A stretch of 64,000 bases of DNA from Montifringilla adamsi (lineage: Eukaryota > Chordata > Aves > Passeriformes > Passeridae), in assembly GCA_017590115.1 (NCBI GenBank), contig JAGGNK010007071.1, positions 63,154 through 127,153 of the forward strand, in the 5' to 3' direction. Both the position numbers and the translations under genes were made by a program. The notes under the pieces were generated by a model. It saw nothing but the letters and a program-made list of their open reading frames with translations, did no database searches and was not told where the DNA came from. Positions 1 to 11,646 of the stretch are shown here, piece by piece (position 1 is the stretch's first letter; every line of letters begins with the position of its first letter).

Positions 1-1500
1 ACAAAAAAAAAATCATCAAAACCCGCAAAACTGCTAAAAATAAGTGCAACAGTATACCTGTACTTGTGCAGTACTGCAATTTTCATTTCAATCAACATGT
101 TTCACACAAGAAATCAAAGCAATCTTTCTGGCTTGCATTCTTAATAAAATGCCATCCCATTTTATCTGCTGCTGGCATTGTGAAGGCAAATGTTTTTTGT
201 TACCTAAAATTACTTTAAACATCAATAAAACAAGGGAAGGCAATGTGACTGCTGTGAATTACTATGGATCACAGGGAACAAAAATGCTCATATACACCTG
301 GTGCTTTTTTTGCTGCATCACTTCCCAACTTTGGCTTATAGGCTCTTTATATTTCCTTTGTAAGGACTTTTGTCTAAGGCAGACCAAAGCCAAGGGGAAT
401 CCTGCTATCAGCTCCAAAGGTTTTTGAATGAAATCTGATTTCAGTCAAGTGAAAGTAATTTGACAGCAGATACCATATTACAAAAGGATAAAATACCCAT
501 GCACTGACTTCAGTTTAACTGTGCAGCATCTGAAGGGAAAGATTTGTTTGGTGTTGAACAGTGCAAGATTGATTTTCACTTGCTGCCTTCCAAACAGCAA
601 ATTCAAATTCCTCCTCTTGTAGGATATGCAGAACCATGTCCCCCCAAAAGGAGCACAGTTTAATCTCAGCAATTCTGCATTTTCCTGACTGCTGGAACAG
701 CACGGCTATCATCTGCTGTGCATTGTGAGGAGCAGAGGGGAGGTGAGGGGAGGGGAACGTTACTTTTGCTGGACAGAAGATTTTGAAATTTATCCATTAC
801 CTCACTGTTCTTTGGGACAGCACAACCTGTGGGTAGATGGATTCACTGCTTTTCTGTGTTTTTCACAGGTGTGCATCCAGAAGATATTTCAAACTTCAAA
901 CTGTGTGTGAGCAAAATCACTTTTTAAAAACTTAAAATGCAGCAAAAGCTTCAAGCAGTGCTTGAAACCTTCTGGTCTTCTAACCACAAGCAAAATCAGC
1001 AAGCCACAAAACACAAACCCATGATAAATCATGTTTGACTTACTCCAGTACTCTAAAGTGCGGAAGGTATGCTTAAATGACTATTCTTAGTCATTTAAAT
1101 CCTATGAAAAACTTTAATTTGTTTCTACTTGTGAGGCAACTAATTTTTGTGAGCAAAAGTTCAAGATTTAACAGAACACAGGCAGATAGCCTGTTTTCTA
1201 CCACACAAAGAGTTAAGGTTAACTAAAATCAAACTTTTCCTTTGAATAATGTTTCCCCTAAATATTTAGATACACAAACTTGAGAAGAGAAAGAATAAAG
1301 TTGTTTTGGACAGTTGTGTGAGGATGAAGAATAAATTTTTCTATTTCTAGCAAGTCATTTTGCTTCTGTGTAAGCATGAACTTTTACTTTTATGAACATT
1401 TACTCAGGAGAAGCAGACCAGCTACATTGTACAAGTTACAGAGCTGAAAAGTTATTTGAACATTCCTGAGGTTGTTTTTGAAAACATGTTTATCTACTCC
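1..1500. other. Unassigned AT-rich sequence
   Basis: Only short open frames without recognisable domains. No repeat family was recognised. Confidence 0.6.
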
Positions 1501-1527
1501 ATTTCTCTCTCCCCCTTTCTTCACAAA

Positions 1528-1640
1528 AAATCCCCCCAAAAACAAACAAACAAACAAAAAAAGAGAGAAAAAACAACAAAAAACAAACAAACCAAAAAAG
1601 CCCAAAAAAGAAAACAAAAAAACTAAACTAAAACAAAATT
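1528..1640. repeat. A-rich (CAAA)n-like low-complexity tract
   Basis: The stretch is mostly A with interspersed C in AAAC and AAAAC units and almost no T. Open frames across it on either strand are low-complexity artefacts. Confidence 0.9.
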
Positions 1641-1918
1641 TTAAAAACTCCACAAGCTTTCTCAGAGATCAAGGCTTTTGCTGATGCCAGCTTGGAGCAG
1701 TTTCCTCCAGTGGCTGTGCAGGCTCTGTACTGACATGGTCTCTCTACCAGGCTGCCCCAGTCACTTGGCACCTTGCTGGGAGGCAGAGGCACCTGGGACA
1801 TGTTCTGGAACTTTCTTTCACTGAACTTCCTTCCACAGGCAAGGCTTGCCACCTCCATTGTAAAAAGACAAAGTTGCTTTTTCACTTCTTTCATGCCTTT
1901 TGAGACAAGATGGGAAGA

Positions 1919-1934
1919 CCCCCCCCCCCCCCCC
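1919..1934 (+). repeat. C16 homopolymer followed by GGGG
   Basis: An uninterrupted run of 16 C precedes GGGG. Such a run is prone to length error in assembly. Confidence 0.95.
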
Positions 1935-2086
1935 GGGGTCTCTACACCTTCCAGGGTGAAGCAATTTCTTGTAGGAGGCACAAGGCTGACAAAGCTGCTC
2001 TCATATGAACTGTAAGTGGGGGATATTTTGTCCAAGTGGAAATAAATAACAAAGGAAGTTCTTTGGTTTGTACACACAAAACCACC

Positions 2087-2130
2087 AAAAAAAAAAAAAA
2101 AAAAAAGAAGAAAAGAAAAAAAGGAAATCA
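2087..2130 (+). repeat. A-rich tract
   Basis: About 20 consecutive A are followed by A-rich sequence with single G interruptions. Confidence 0.9.
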
Positions 2131-2811
2131 GCACACATATATGGATACCTATCAGCATCAGATTTTGTTGTCATTTATTCAAGTTGGATGAATATTGCTT
2201 TTATCATGCTGATGGAGTTCAGAGGCAGCTGCCAGGCCTTAATCCAGGTTCATAAACTGTACCACTGTGGCCTCTGAGCACCCAAATATTACACCCCTAA
2301 GATGGCATTTGATTTTTCACTCTCTGCTTTTCTAGTGTAAATTAGAACAGTTTTTCACATCTACTCTTCACCTGGCTAAAGAGCTGTTCAAGGTGTAGCA
2401 CAGAGCATCTCACTGAGTGCAAGGCAGTGTTCACTCCATCCTTTGCTGTCCTGCTGGCACACAGCCTTCACAGCTCTGTCTTAATCTTTCCACATGTACA
2501 TTACCACATCCTGAAGGAACCTCTGCCAAGCCCCAGAATTTTTAAGTGCCTGCTTTTTCACTTTAGGAATAGTTGGAAAGGAACCATGAGGAGCAGGCTC
2601 TTCTTTCAAAGATGCCCAATATACTGATAGTGTTCAGGATTTTGAGCTGATGTCATTGTTTACTTCACCATCATTTCCTGTGCACATTCTGCCACCTGAA
2701 ATGCCTGCTCAGGTGCCAGGCTTTCCCAGCAGTGCAGATCTGCCTTGTTAACACCTTTCACTTCAGGGTGAGGAACCAAAGGTCTGACCCACCTGTAGGG
2801 CAGTTCAGTAC

Positions 2812-3377
2812 TGTGCTGGTTGACCTTGGCACCCACCAAGGTGCTCCATCTCTCCCCCTACTCAGTGAGACAGGGTGAATAAAATATGAATAAAAACTCA
2901 TAGATCTTTGAGGCTGTGGCAATTTAATCAAGTAAAGCAAAGTTAGCACATGAAAGAAAAGGAAAACAAAAATATTTATTCTCTACTTCCCATCATCATG
3001 TGATAGCCAGCTGCTTTCTGGAAAGCAGGGCCTTAGAACATGTAATGCTTGTTCCAGAAGACAAACTTTTTAAAAATTAATGTGGCCCCCAGCTCCTCCT
3101 TTCTCTTGGGTTTTATTGCTAAGCAAGAAGTGACACAGTATGGAATATATCTTAGGTCAGCTTAATCAGGTGTCCTGGTGCTGTCCCATTCCAAGCCTTT
3201 GCCCATCCCCAGCCTAAGGGCCTCAGGGTGGGTGGTTTGAAGGTGGTGCTGTTCAAACACAGCTTGGCAGCAGCCAAAACCAGGTGTGTTACCAGCACCA
3301 TTCCCCTAGAAAAGCACAGCACCATGAGCAAAGCTATGAGGAAATCTAACCCCATCCCATCCATCTCTGAACCCACA
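2812..3377 (-). mobile_element. ERVL-type LTR, probably a solo LTR
   Basis: Read on the minus strand, the segment starts TGTGGGTTC and ends AACCAGCACA, giving the TG...CA termini of an LTR about 566 bases long. It follows the common avian ERVL LTR pattern: 'GATGGGATGGGG' near the start, a 'GCACAGCACC' block (plus-strand reading), then the blocks around TTACTTCCC (plus 'CTACTTCCCATCATC') and 'AAAACTCAT' near the U5 end. No ERVL internal sequence flanks it, so it is most likely a solo LTR left by recombination. The flanking five bases do not form a clear target duplication (agtac against ggacc), which suggests old age or imprecise ends. Confidence 0.75.
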
Positions 3378-4587
3378 GGACCTGCTGACCAACTGGTTTG
3401 GTTTTGTCCATTTGTCCATTTTGTTCATTTGCCCCATTAGCAATTACATTATTTTCTTTATCTGGACACCATTGCAGCTGTCACAGAGCAGGACACTCAA
3501 CAGTGGTTTTACTCAAACTCTGTAACTAACCCAGGACAAGGTGCACACAAGTGAGTTACCTTGCTGGTTTTTCACAATTGCCCAGCAGTGTCAGGTGTAC
3601 CTGGGGTGTGGGGGACCAAAAGGTGCTGAAAATGGTGGTGAATCACATGGCTAAAAAGTCAGTGAAAGAACTTAGGATTTTGGAGCATGGCAACATATAT
3701 GAAGTCATGCTGCATCCTACACAAGGAGTTTTAAAAGCTCTTTTCTGTCCCACAGCTGTAAATGTTGCCCCAAAAAAGGCTCTTTCTCTTGGTATACAAG
3801 AGACCAGTACACACAGGGACTCAAGGTATTGGATTTACTTCTGTGCAGAAGGAAGGGCTGGGTGGCAAATCCACAAAGCCAACACTAGCACCAACTTTTC
3901 ACTATTTATTCATTTTTAGCAAACAAAGGCATTAATGTTCATTGCAATCAATGACAGCCACCTTAGAAGTTGGAGAATGGGGAAAATATATTGTAGAATT
4001 GTTTTGGTTTTGCTGTTAACATGGTAAAGGGAATGAAATTTGTTTTAAGCTGATGTTTTTAGGATATTGTATAGAGACCCAGGTATTCAGAAAAAATGCA
4101 AATTTGGAACAGTTATGGTGACACCGTGTATGCAGGTGGAGGAGAAAGAGGCAGGAGATTGTATCTTGCACAGAGGATACAAAAGGATACAGATCAAAAC
4201 AATGAACCCATAGGAAATGAGAATTTTAGTCCTGTTGTGGGCTGGACTCAGGGACATACTCAGCCACTAATACCAGACACTTGTGAGACAAACAGTGGGG
4301 ACAGAAGGCTGGCCAGTTTTTGCATATGCCCCTTTTACAACTTCAGATTTGTTGGACTGGAAATGATCTGTTGGTTCATACTGAGAGAATCCTGAAGGAA
4401 TATATCACCTTTTCGAAGCTGTTGTACTGACTCGTAATCCTAACCGGGTGGGGACACGCAGTCTATATTGGACACGTTACTGTGGAAGAGATTGGTGTTA
4501 AAGAAGGTGAAAGAAGAGGGATATGTAGGAAGTTTGGGGTCTGAAAGGTAAACACACATGAACACACACACACACGGCCTAAATCTA

Positions 4588-4632
4588 TGTGCTGTTTATA
4601 GGCAGGAAGGATATTTTAGAAAATGTAAATGC
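4588..4632 (+). pseudogene. gag: Gag nucleocapsid zinc-knuckle trace
   Basis: The translated stretch CAVYRQEGYFRKC follows the retroviral C-x2-C-x4-H-x4-C knuckle. The second Cys is now Tyr, the His is now Tyr, and the last Cys is one residue early. It lies just upstream of the protease trace, as expected for gag. On its own this would be weak; its position makes it convincing. Confidence 0.55.
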
Positions 4633-4699
4633 TATGATGCTGGAGAAATTTTTACAATTACAGGGAGCTGGGAAAAGAACCATCAGGGAATGCCCAGCA

Positions 4700-4790
4700 G
4701 ATCCCCTAGTTACAGTAAAACCAGTGAATGGAACAGTAGATTTTTGAATGACAGCAGAGCCATACATTCAGAAAAAAAACATCTGCAAGG
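4700..4790 (+). pseudogene. pro: Retroviral aspartic-protease N-terminal trace
   Basis: A stretch reading PLVTVKPVNGTVDF, then after a one-base frame change FLNDSRAIHS, fits the start of a retroviral protease. The catalytic D-[ST]-G-A is changed to D-S-R-A (codons 4750-4761). The frame change falls in the T run at 4741-4745. The protease is doubly inactive. Confidence 0.6.
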
Positions 4791-5150
4791 GTTTGCTAAG
4801 TTACAGCAGTGATTGTTAGAGCAATGGGAAAAAAGAGATTTACAGACATTCTTACAACTCATGGGGAGTGAATTGTTACTAAACTGACTCACAGGTTTCT
4901 AGAACCTAGAACCCTTAAACTAGAACCCTTTCCTTTTGTTAAGACAAAATATATAATGCAAATTAAATGCTCAAATAACTTGTTTTTGAAAAATCTGTAC
5001 CGGTGCACAGCTCACAAGAAAAGGCATGAAAGACCCAAATCTGACTGCTAATGAGCCAGACCTCATAGGATCCTGAGCATGATGTCCTGGATGTGATATT
5101 GAATGTTGCCTAGGTGAATTTAATGTCAGTAAAGAAGTTCTCAGGAGTAT

Positions 5151-5460
5151 GGGCTGGTACAAGATTTAAGAGAAATAAGCCAAGTAAGCATGGACAAATG
5201 CTTATTTGACTGTTTCAGACTTAAAAGTTGCTTTCTTTTGTACTTCAGTGGATGAGCAGAGAGAACTTCTTGTGCTTGAGGTGGAAAAGTCCAAAAAGAT
5301 AAAGTAATGTGCAGCTATGCTGGAGAGTAGCACCAAAAAAAAATCAAGTAAAACCCAAAGCAAGTTCTATTCTGTTTAGTAATATATTAGAAACAGATTT
5401 GGAACAATAGTAAGGTAACATTAGAAGTGTAATTGTATTACAATGTGTGGATGAAAGAAG
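5151..5460 (+). pseudogene. pol: Reverse-transcriptase fragments
   Basis: Three RT blocks occur in order but in three different frames. The N-terminal box reads VQDLREIS (5157-5180). The palm motif A region reads TVSDLKVAFFC with DEQ just after (5209-5265). The catalytic YVDD box is now CVDE (5444-5455), so one catalytic Asp is lost. The short spacing before the integrase trace shows that the RNase H part is mostly deleted. Confidence 0.75.
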
Positions 5461-5899
5461 ATCAATTGGCAGAAACACTGAGATGTTTAAAAAAATTTTC
5501 AGAAGTTTGGTGGACAGCTTTGTTTTGGGAGCAATGGGTTAAAAACAGAAGACTATCAAGGAGGATTGTAAATCATTCAGGTGACCTTGCACCTGGGAAT
5601 AATCTTTGATAACCCAGTGTGAAAAACAGCCACTGATCCTCTGGCGTGGGCTGAACATAACAGTGTTTTTTTGTGAGCCTCTGCCCAGAGCTTGCTTTGG
5701 GAATCCCTCAGCTAAGCTAGAAAAACAGAAATAAATTTACTCTTTGTGTTTTAGCCATGGGTTCATGGTTGTCCTGACTGCCTGTGCCAGCTCACATACT
5801 GTGAATCAATAAGGTCTCACGAAAATGATGGAAGAACAAACTCAGATGTTATGACAGCAGTATCAAAAGACATGCTATAGAAGCAAAGATGCAATTCCA

Positions 5900-6690
5900 T
5901 GCAGCTGTAATAACAAAGAAAGCCCCTATGGGAGATGGGGGAAAGGGGAATAACTTCAGGGGCAATTGGTTTCTCTGATTTTCCTAAAAATGGATACTAT
6001 AAGTTAATTTATACTTTTTCAGGACGGCCAGAGGAATTCCCTTTCAACACCAGACAAACCAGGGAGGTTGTTGAAATTTTACTGTGAGAAATAATTCCTA
6101 GATCTGGAATTCCAGAAGGTTTCTCTTCTCTTCTTCAAAAGGCCTTATTTCACCACAGAGGTACAGGGACTGTGTAAACTCTTTAAGTGATATTTGCACA
6201 TCCCTTGGAGACCACAGTCTAGTGGAAAGGAAAAATGGATGAATCATACTATCAGGAAAAATTGCAAAACTGCATCAAGAAACCCACATGAAGGAGGAAG
6301 ATGTATTTCCTATTGCTTTAATATGAATTTGAATCATCCCATGTCTTTGGCAAGGATGAGACCATTTGAAATTCTGAATGACAGATGTGTCCAGTCAACA
6401 CTGTGGCAATGAAAGGTGATCAAATGCATGTGGAAGGTGATGATATGTTGAGAAATTATTTGTTGTCTCTCTTGTGAGTTTTATCCTCTCTGTATAGGTA
6501 TCTTAACCGGCAGCCATCTGCAGCTTTCAACCAGGAGGTTGAAGGGCACAAATTCGAAAGATGGAACCTTATAAGTGAGAAGCTCCTTATGTATTCTTAT
6601 TGAATACATATACAGCTGCAAAAGTAGAAGGAGCTAATCCCTGAATTCATTACACTCAGGTAAAAAAGGACCCCAATATCTGAACAACAT
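5900..6690 (+). pseudogene. pol: Integrase core and C-terminal trace
   Basis: The segment reads TFSGRPEEFPF (from about 6012), then EIIPRSGIPEGFSS, then PWRPQSSGKEKWMN (6203-6244), which is the conserved integrase core order. The second catalytic Asp position, after GIPEGFSS, is not Asp, and the catalytic Glu in the SSGK..MN motif is Lys (6233-6235). Stops interrupt it at about 6081 and 6175. The C-terminal part continues through GDMLRNYLL (about 6438) to AAKVEGANP and VKKDP (about 6615-6680), where pol normally ends. This is the clearest piece of the provirus. Confidence 0.85.
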
Positions 6691-6839
6691 AAGTGGATTT
6701 CACAATAACATTAACTACAAGATCTAAAACTACAACTGACTGAAAATCTTAAATGAATTGTACTTGGGCTGAAGGAAGTGTTGGGAGCATTTAGATTGTC
6801 CACAGAGACTTATATTACTATGAATAGGCATTTATCAGT

Positions 6840-7190
6840 GTGGAATTTTTGTCTTGCTGAATAGACCTGGAAATCCTGGAATTTAATGTGCTTATAATAC
6901 ATTGTTGTTTCCTCAAGATAACATAGAGAAATCTGCTCCTACAACTTACCCAGTCATTTGAGACAATGCACAACTCTAGCAGTGTTAAACACTCAGTTAC
7001 AGGCAACTCTGAAAATGGCCCTCTGAAATGGTGACACTTGTTATGATTTTACTGAAATTTGGAACTGGTTGATATCCTGGTTCCCTGATCTGAATTTACA
7101 GGTCATGAAATTTTTTCCTTGTTACTTAAAGTATTGGTGGTATTTGCTTGCATCTATGCAGTTACCCAGTGTATGTATTTATATTACTTG
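6840..7190 (+). pseudogene. env: Env transmembrane-subunit trace
   Basis: A CC pair in 'IIHCC' (6899-6910) resembles the end of the CX6CC motif of gamma-type transmembrane subunits, with the first Cys apparently lost. About 140 bases on, TEIWNWLISWFPDLN (7051-7095) matches the tryptophan-rich membrane-proximal segment, and a hydrophobic stretch follows that fits the membrane anchor. Several frames are used and many stops are present. Only about 220 bases separate the end of pol from the CC pair, so the surface subunit is gone. Confidence 0.6.
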
Positions 7191-7200
7191 GGGATATTGG

Positions 7201-8160
7201 AATCAGAAGGGTGAGACTAATCTAAGAAATTGATTAGATGAATCTCAAAGAGAAATCATTGGAAAATGTGGAATATGTAAAAATTTTCTTAAGAAAGGAT
7301 ATTCTTCATGTTTGATCTCAATGTACTTTCAAGTCTAATCAGTAAGAAAAGAGATTTACTCTGTGGAACAGAAATCAGCCAACAAAGCTCTAAGTGATGG
7401 CCAGGTGCTGGAAAGCCAGGTTACTTGTTGGCAGAATTGCCTCATTAAGGTTTTGACAGCCTTCAGTGACCTGAGACACAGGGGAGGTTAGCAAAGCTTG
7501 GGAAGAAGGATGTACAACTGATAGTGGACATAAAAAATTGAGAATTTTTGGGCACAAGGACCTTTGGCAGAATCCCCAAGACAAGAAACAAACTGATAAA
7601 GCCAACACAGCAACTGTGGTGAATCAGCTCTGGTGAGGTAAAAGGCCATTCCAGCAGGGGCAGGCCATGGCCACCCACTCAGGAAACCATTGACTGAAAA
7701 GATTGAGCATGCAGATTAATTAGCATGAGAAGTGAGAGGATCATTAACCAACTGCAGACAGAATACTAATTATGAAGAGAACTTGGCAACTTGTAGTGAA
7801 TGAACACTAATTCCTATGTTTACTAAAATACATAAATACATTAAAAAGTTGAATTTAAAAGTTCTGCTATTTATCATGCTGGCTTTGTGAATATTCAACT
7901 GAGTCCCCCCTTTCTGCACAGAACTTTACATAAGTGCATGGATCGCCCTCTTGAACACTGGGTACAAGAACCTATTTTGAAACAGCAAAGGGATGACAAT
8001 CATGTGTGGAAGTACAAGATTGTCAGTGCTTGCAAATGTGGCTGTCTAGAGATGCAGTGGAGAAGCTTCCATGATGCAATAAAAATTATCTCTTTGGACC
8101 ATCCACTTCCTTACCATCTTTGTTTTTTTTCTTTCTTATGAAGTTGTGAGTGCCACCTAA
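7201..8160 (+). other. Downstream flank of the provirus, possible 3' LTR remnant
   Basis: This stretch follows the env trace, where the polypurine tract and 3' LTR should be. It contains AATAAA at 8078-8083 followed by T-rich sequence, as in an LTR R/U5 region. I found no matching upstream LTR copy, no clear TG...CA ends and no clear polypurine tract. The LTR call is only a positional guess. Confidence 0.2.
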
Positions 8161-8300
8161 GGCCACCCCTCACCACTCAAACCCACTTCTAAAAACCATA
8201 TGGCCAACATGGCTAGCATGGCTCTCACCTCACATTCTTATTTCCACTGAATTCTAAGCAGTCCAGCCTGCCCCTTCACGAGTTTCTTCATAGGAAGGCA

Positions 8301-8500
8301 ACATTCACTGTGTGGGTGGTGAGGTCCTGGCACAGGTTGCCCAGAGAGTCAGTGGGACACAACATCCCTGGAAACAATCACAATCAAGCTGGATGGGGCT
8401 TTGAGCAACACGATCTGGTTGGAGATGTCCCTGGTCTTTGTAGGGGTTTTGGACTAGATGACTTTTAATTGTGGCTTCCAACCCAAACTGGTCTATAGAA
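8301..8500 (+). mobile_element. CR1 LINE 3'-end fragment
   Basis: The CR1 3' region is recognised by 'GGTGAGG', 'TGGCACAGGTTGCCCAGAG', 'GCTGGATGGGGCTTTGAGC' and 'GACTAGATGAC', ending in a decayed 'CTTCCAACCCAAACTG'. The 5' part of the LINE is absent, which is typical of CR1 truncation. Confidence 0.85.
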
Positions 8501-11499
8501 AGCAGATGTGGCAAACCACCCTCCCCATACACTCAGGGTTTACTCCTAACTGCCAAAGTGATTGCATGAAGAGCTCTGCATCCCTTAATGGAAGAACAGC
8601 TAAAAGGGTGCCTGAGAATGCTTTTAGTGGCCTCCCATAAATCCTCACCAGCAAACCTAAAATTCTGCTGATGGAATGAATCTGTACACTCTGCTTCCAA
8701 GCAATACTCAGAATAAAAGTAAATGACAAAGGAGTACCCCGCGGGAGCACTTCATGTTAGTGCTGTGCTTTATCTCAATTGTTTGTTTCTATTTTCATTT
8801 TTCTCATCTAGCTGCAGGGAAAACTCTAGTAGCATAGGATCATCTTTTCTGTCCACACAGAAAGCAAACTTTCAAAACAAGCATGTCTGGTTAATTGAAA
8901 TAGTTATTAAGTTTGACTACAAAATTTAAAAATTATTGTATTTATTAATAAAAATACTCCATCGCATCAAGGCATACTAGTACATGACAACAGAAATTAA
9001 TGTATTCCTGCAGAAATACTCAGTTTGAAATAGAAGAGGAAAGCCTTTTTCCTGGAAAATGTCAAAATTTTTAGAAGTTTTAGATCTCATTTTCAACTCC
9101 TTGAAGCATTTCAGGATTTCATTTTATTAACTCCAGACATTTCAAAATAATTTGAGTTACTACTGTCTCTGCAGCCCCAGTCTTCCTCAGCTAGGGATTC
9201 TGAGGAAATTAAGAAAATTTCACCTTGAATTGACAGCCTTCTCCCTCTTTTTCTCATATTTTTTACCCTTTCATTCCTGGATTTTCTCTTTGTCATGGTC
9301 TGAGAAATACTGCACAGTAAATATCCTTCTGCCCAATTCTTCCACTGAAGATGGTAGTGCCTGAATCCCTGGAGACTTTCTCTGAAGCTTTCCATTGCTG
9401 TTTCTCCAGGACCAGGAAACTCTTGGTGGCATAAATCATCTGCATTTTACAGATTTCCAGACATCAGGGATGCAATTTCCGGGAGAAAGGAGAGGGGGGG
9501 AGGTCTTACTTCATTTTTCAAAACCTTGCAGTAAAATATAGTTATTAATGGGTTTCCATTCCCTTTCATATTGGAAGAAGCATTTCAGGGAGCATGTTTT
9601 GCATTCAGATTAGCACAAGATCTGTCATTAACTGATATAGGAAGAGACTGCTTTTTCAATACATCTGCTGTGGCTATTATTTTTAATTACACTCTTGCTG
9701 ATGTAAATTGGTAGTGATTTGTAACCACAATATTTTAAAACAGAAGGTGAAACATGGGATATAGAGAGGTGTTAGAAAACACTAAAACATTGGTAACAAC
9801 AGGAAATAAAATGTTCACCTTAAACAACAGATTTGGTATTATAAAGGTAAAACAAACAGCATGTGAAAGCATCACCAAATGCAGACTAAATTAGAAATTA
9901 AATTATGTATGATGTGTGAGCAGGCAAGATGGGGTACCTACTGTATTTCACTTCCATGAGAATCTAGACTTAGTGCCTGGTGACTGGAAATGGTGCTAAA
10001 ATACCATTTATACCACTATCCATTCCCTTTTATTTCTGCCTAATTTGGAAGAAATCTGAAATTGAATCAGTTCAATATCTTTACCACTGGACACATCTGG
10101 GAAATACTTCAATAAAAAGCACATAGTATGATTTCAGGGATGCACTTTCTGGATGTTCTTTCTAGACTTTATGGGATCCAAGTGACTGGTTAATCTAAGA
10201 GAGGATTCAGGAGCACAAAACAACAACAGAATTTCCAGTCTTTTCAGGGAATGATTTTAAAACTCTATCTTCAGCCACACCTGCCAGCAATGACTTCTGA
10301 TATACCATACCTGCATACAGTCTTATTTTCAGAATCACTGTGTTCAACTGGGAAAGGTCCAGCAATACAGGACTTTGTTTTTCTTAGTTAAATTTCACAT
10401 TATTCTTTCTTCTAGGGGGAAAAAAAAAAAAAAAAAAAAAATTGCATCATGGCCAGACCTAAAAGGATTTTTTTTTTTTGACAAAAGGAGATTCTGACAG
10501 CAGACCACACAGCCATTTTGCATGGAAACCTCCCCGTCAAACTTCTGATGCTTCATCCCTCCTAATGAAGATTTGACCAGATGGACTTCTTATGTCCAGA
10601 CTGGGTGAAATGAAGCACAGATCTGAATTTTGCTACACACTTCTTTAGCTCTAACTTAGAGAAGCTTAGGCCTTTTTTGTTTCTTTGTTTCACCTTTTTT
10701 GTTTCTTTATCATTTGTTCTTCAAGTAGTTTAATAAATACATTTTTAAAAAGCCTTCAAGGCAAAGTACAAATTTGTATGCTGATTTACATGATTCAGAT
10801 GGGTATTGTGTTCTTAAATCAACTGTATGCTCACCAGGAATGCATCACACTTCTCTTGACCATGCTGTGCAAGGTCTAATGGTGATAAACATCTATTTAG
10901 TTTTTCTTTTTCTTTTTTTTTTTTTGCTTCAGTCAATGGTTATTGAATCTGGTCACTGGCTGCCAGTAACACCAGACATTTATTATAGTTTACTCTGTAA
11001 ATACAGATGAGCAATGAACCACAACACTGGATTCAATCACACCATAACACAGGAAAAGTCCAAATTTGATTCAGGCTTTGCCACATGAGTCCACATGAGC
11101 AGCAATAAATATGTGATCTATTACATCTAGCAAGGGAATTAAACAATATTTCTACACGCAAAGATCTAAGTCTCTGAGCTGAGGCCTAAAGAGAGTTCAC
11201 TGGAGTTTTTCTTTTCTTGTGGAAAAAGCCAAACCAACCCAAAACCAAACAAATGGAAAAAGCACCTTCCTTGTCACAGAAAATGGGTGTGTTTGGGTAA
11301 GAATGCTGGAGGCCATGTATTCTTGCTCCAGCAGGGTTCCCTAGGGCATGTTCCTTGGGGTTGTGCTGAGATAGCACTTGCATCTCATTTGCATTCACAG
11401 AAGTGATGAGCACACACTGCAGAGGCTGAGAGAGGTGTCAGAGGTTCATTGCCCGGGTTACAAGGGACACAAAGTCCCATATCTCTTTCTCGGACATGT
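8501..11499. other. Unassigned intergenic or intronic sequence
   Basis: AT-rich, with short A and T runs near 10420-10480 and 10905-10925. No gene-like frame. Confidence 0.6.
10420..10441 (+). repeat. A22 homopolymer
   Basis: Twenty-two A follow GGGGG. No gene-like sequence lies upstream that would make this a retrocopy tail. Confidence 0.9.
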
Positions 11500-11646
11500 A
11501 CAATCACAAAATTATAGCAACGTGGAATGGTTTGGGTCAAAAGGGACCTTAAAAACCACCTAATCGCCAGCCCCCTGCCATGGGACATCTTCCACTAGAG
11601 AAGGTTGCTCAAAGCCTCATCCAGCCTGACACTGAGTAGTGTTTGA
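11500..11646 (-). mobile_element. CR1 LINE 3'-end fragment
   Basis: In plus-strand reading the hallmarks are 'GGAATGGTTTGGGTCAAAAG', 'GGGACCTTAAAA', 'CCCCCTGCCATGGGACA' and 'CTTCCACTAGA', which are the reversed CR1 tail. The copy stops after about 145 bases. Confidence 0.85.

Larger units (their letters stand above)
1641..2811. other. Unassigned sequence between A-rich tracts and the LTR
   Basis: Apart from the C16 and A-rich tracts listed separately nothing is recognised. The 176-codon minus-strand frame at 1628-2158 depends on both low-complexity tracts. Confidence 0.5.
4096..7200 (+). mobile_element. Decayed class I (gamma-like) endogenous retrovirus, internal region
   Basis: Traces of retroviral proteins occur in the correct gag-pro-pol-env order on one strand. 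They are a zinc knuckle (4588-4632), protease (4700-4790), reverse transcriptase (5151-5460), integrase (5900-6690) and env transmembrane subunit (6840-7190). Each is split by stops and changes of frame. The whole is about 3.1 kb, far shorter than an intact internal region, so large parts are deleted: most of gag, RNase H with the RT connection, and the env surface subunit. The open stretch at 4096-4395 may be gag-derived but I cannot prove it. No 5' LTR or primer-binding site was recognised. The copy looks ancient and cannot encode a virus. Confidence 0.85.

Noticed and set aside
1628..2158. 176-codon minus-strand open frame
   Set aside because: It is built across a C16 run and an A-rich tract (poly-Gly and poly-Phe) and shows no domain.
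7887..8141. 84-codon frame after the env trace, considered as a retroviral accessory gene
   Set aside because: No similarity to env or other retroviral proteins; it lies where an LTR would be expected.
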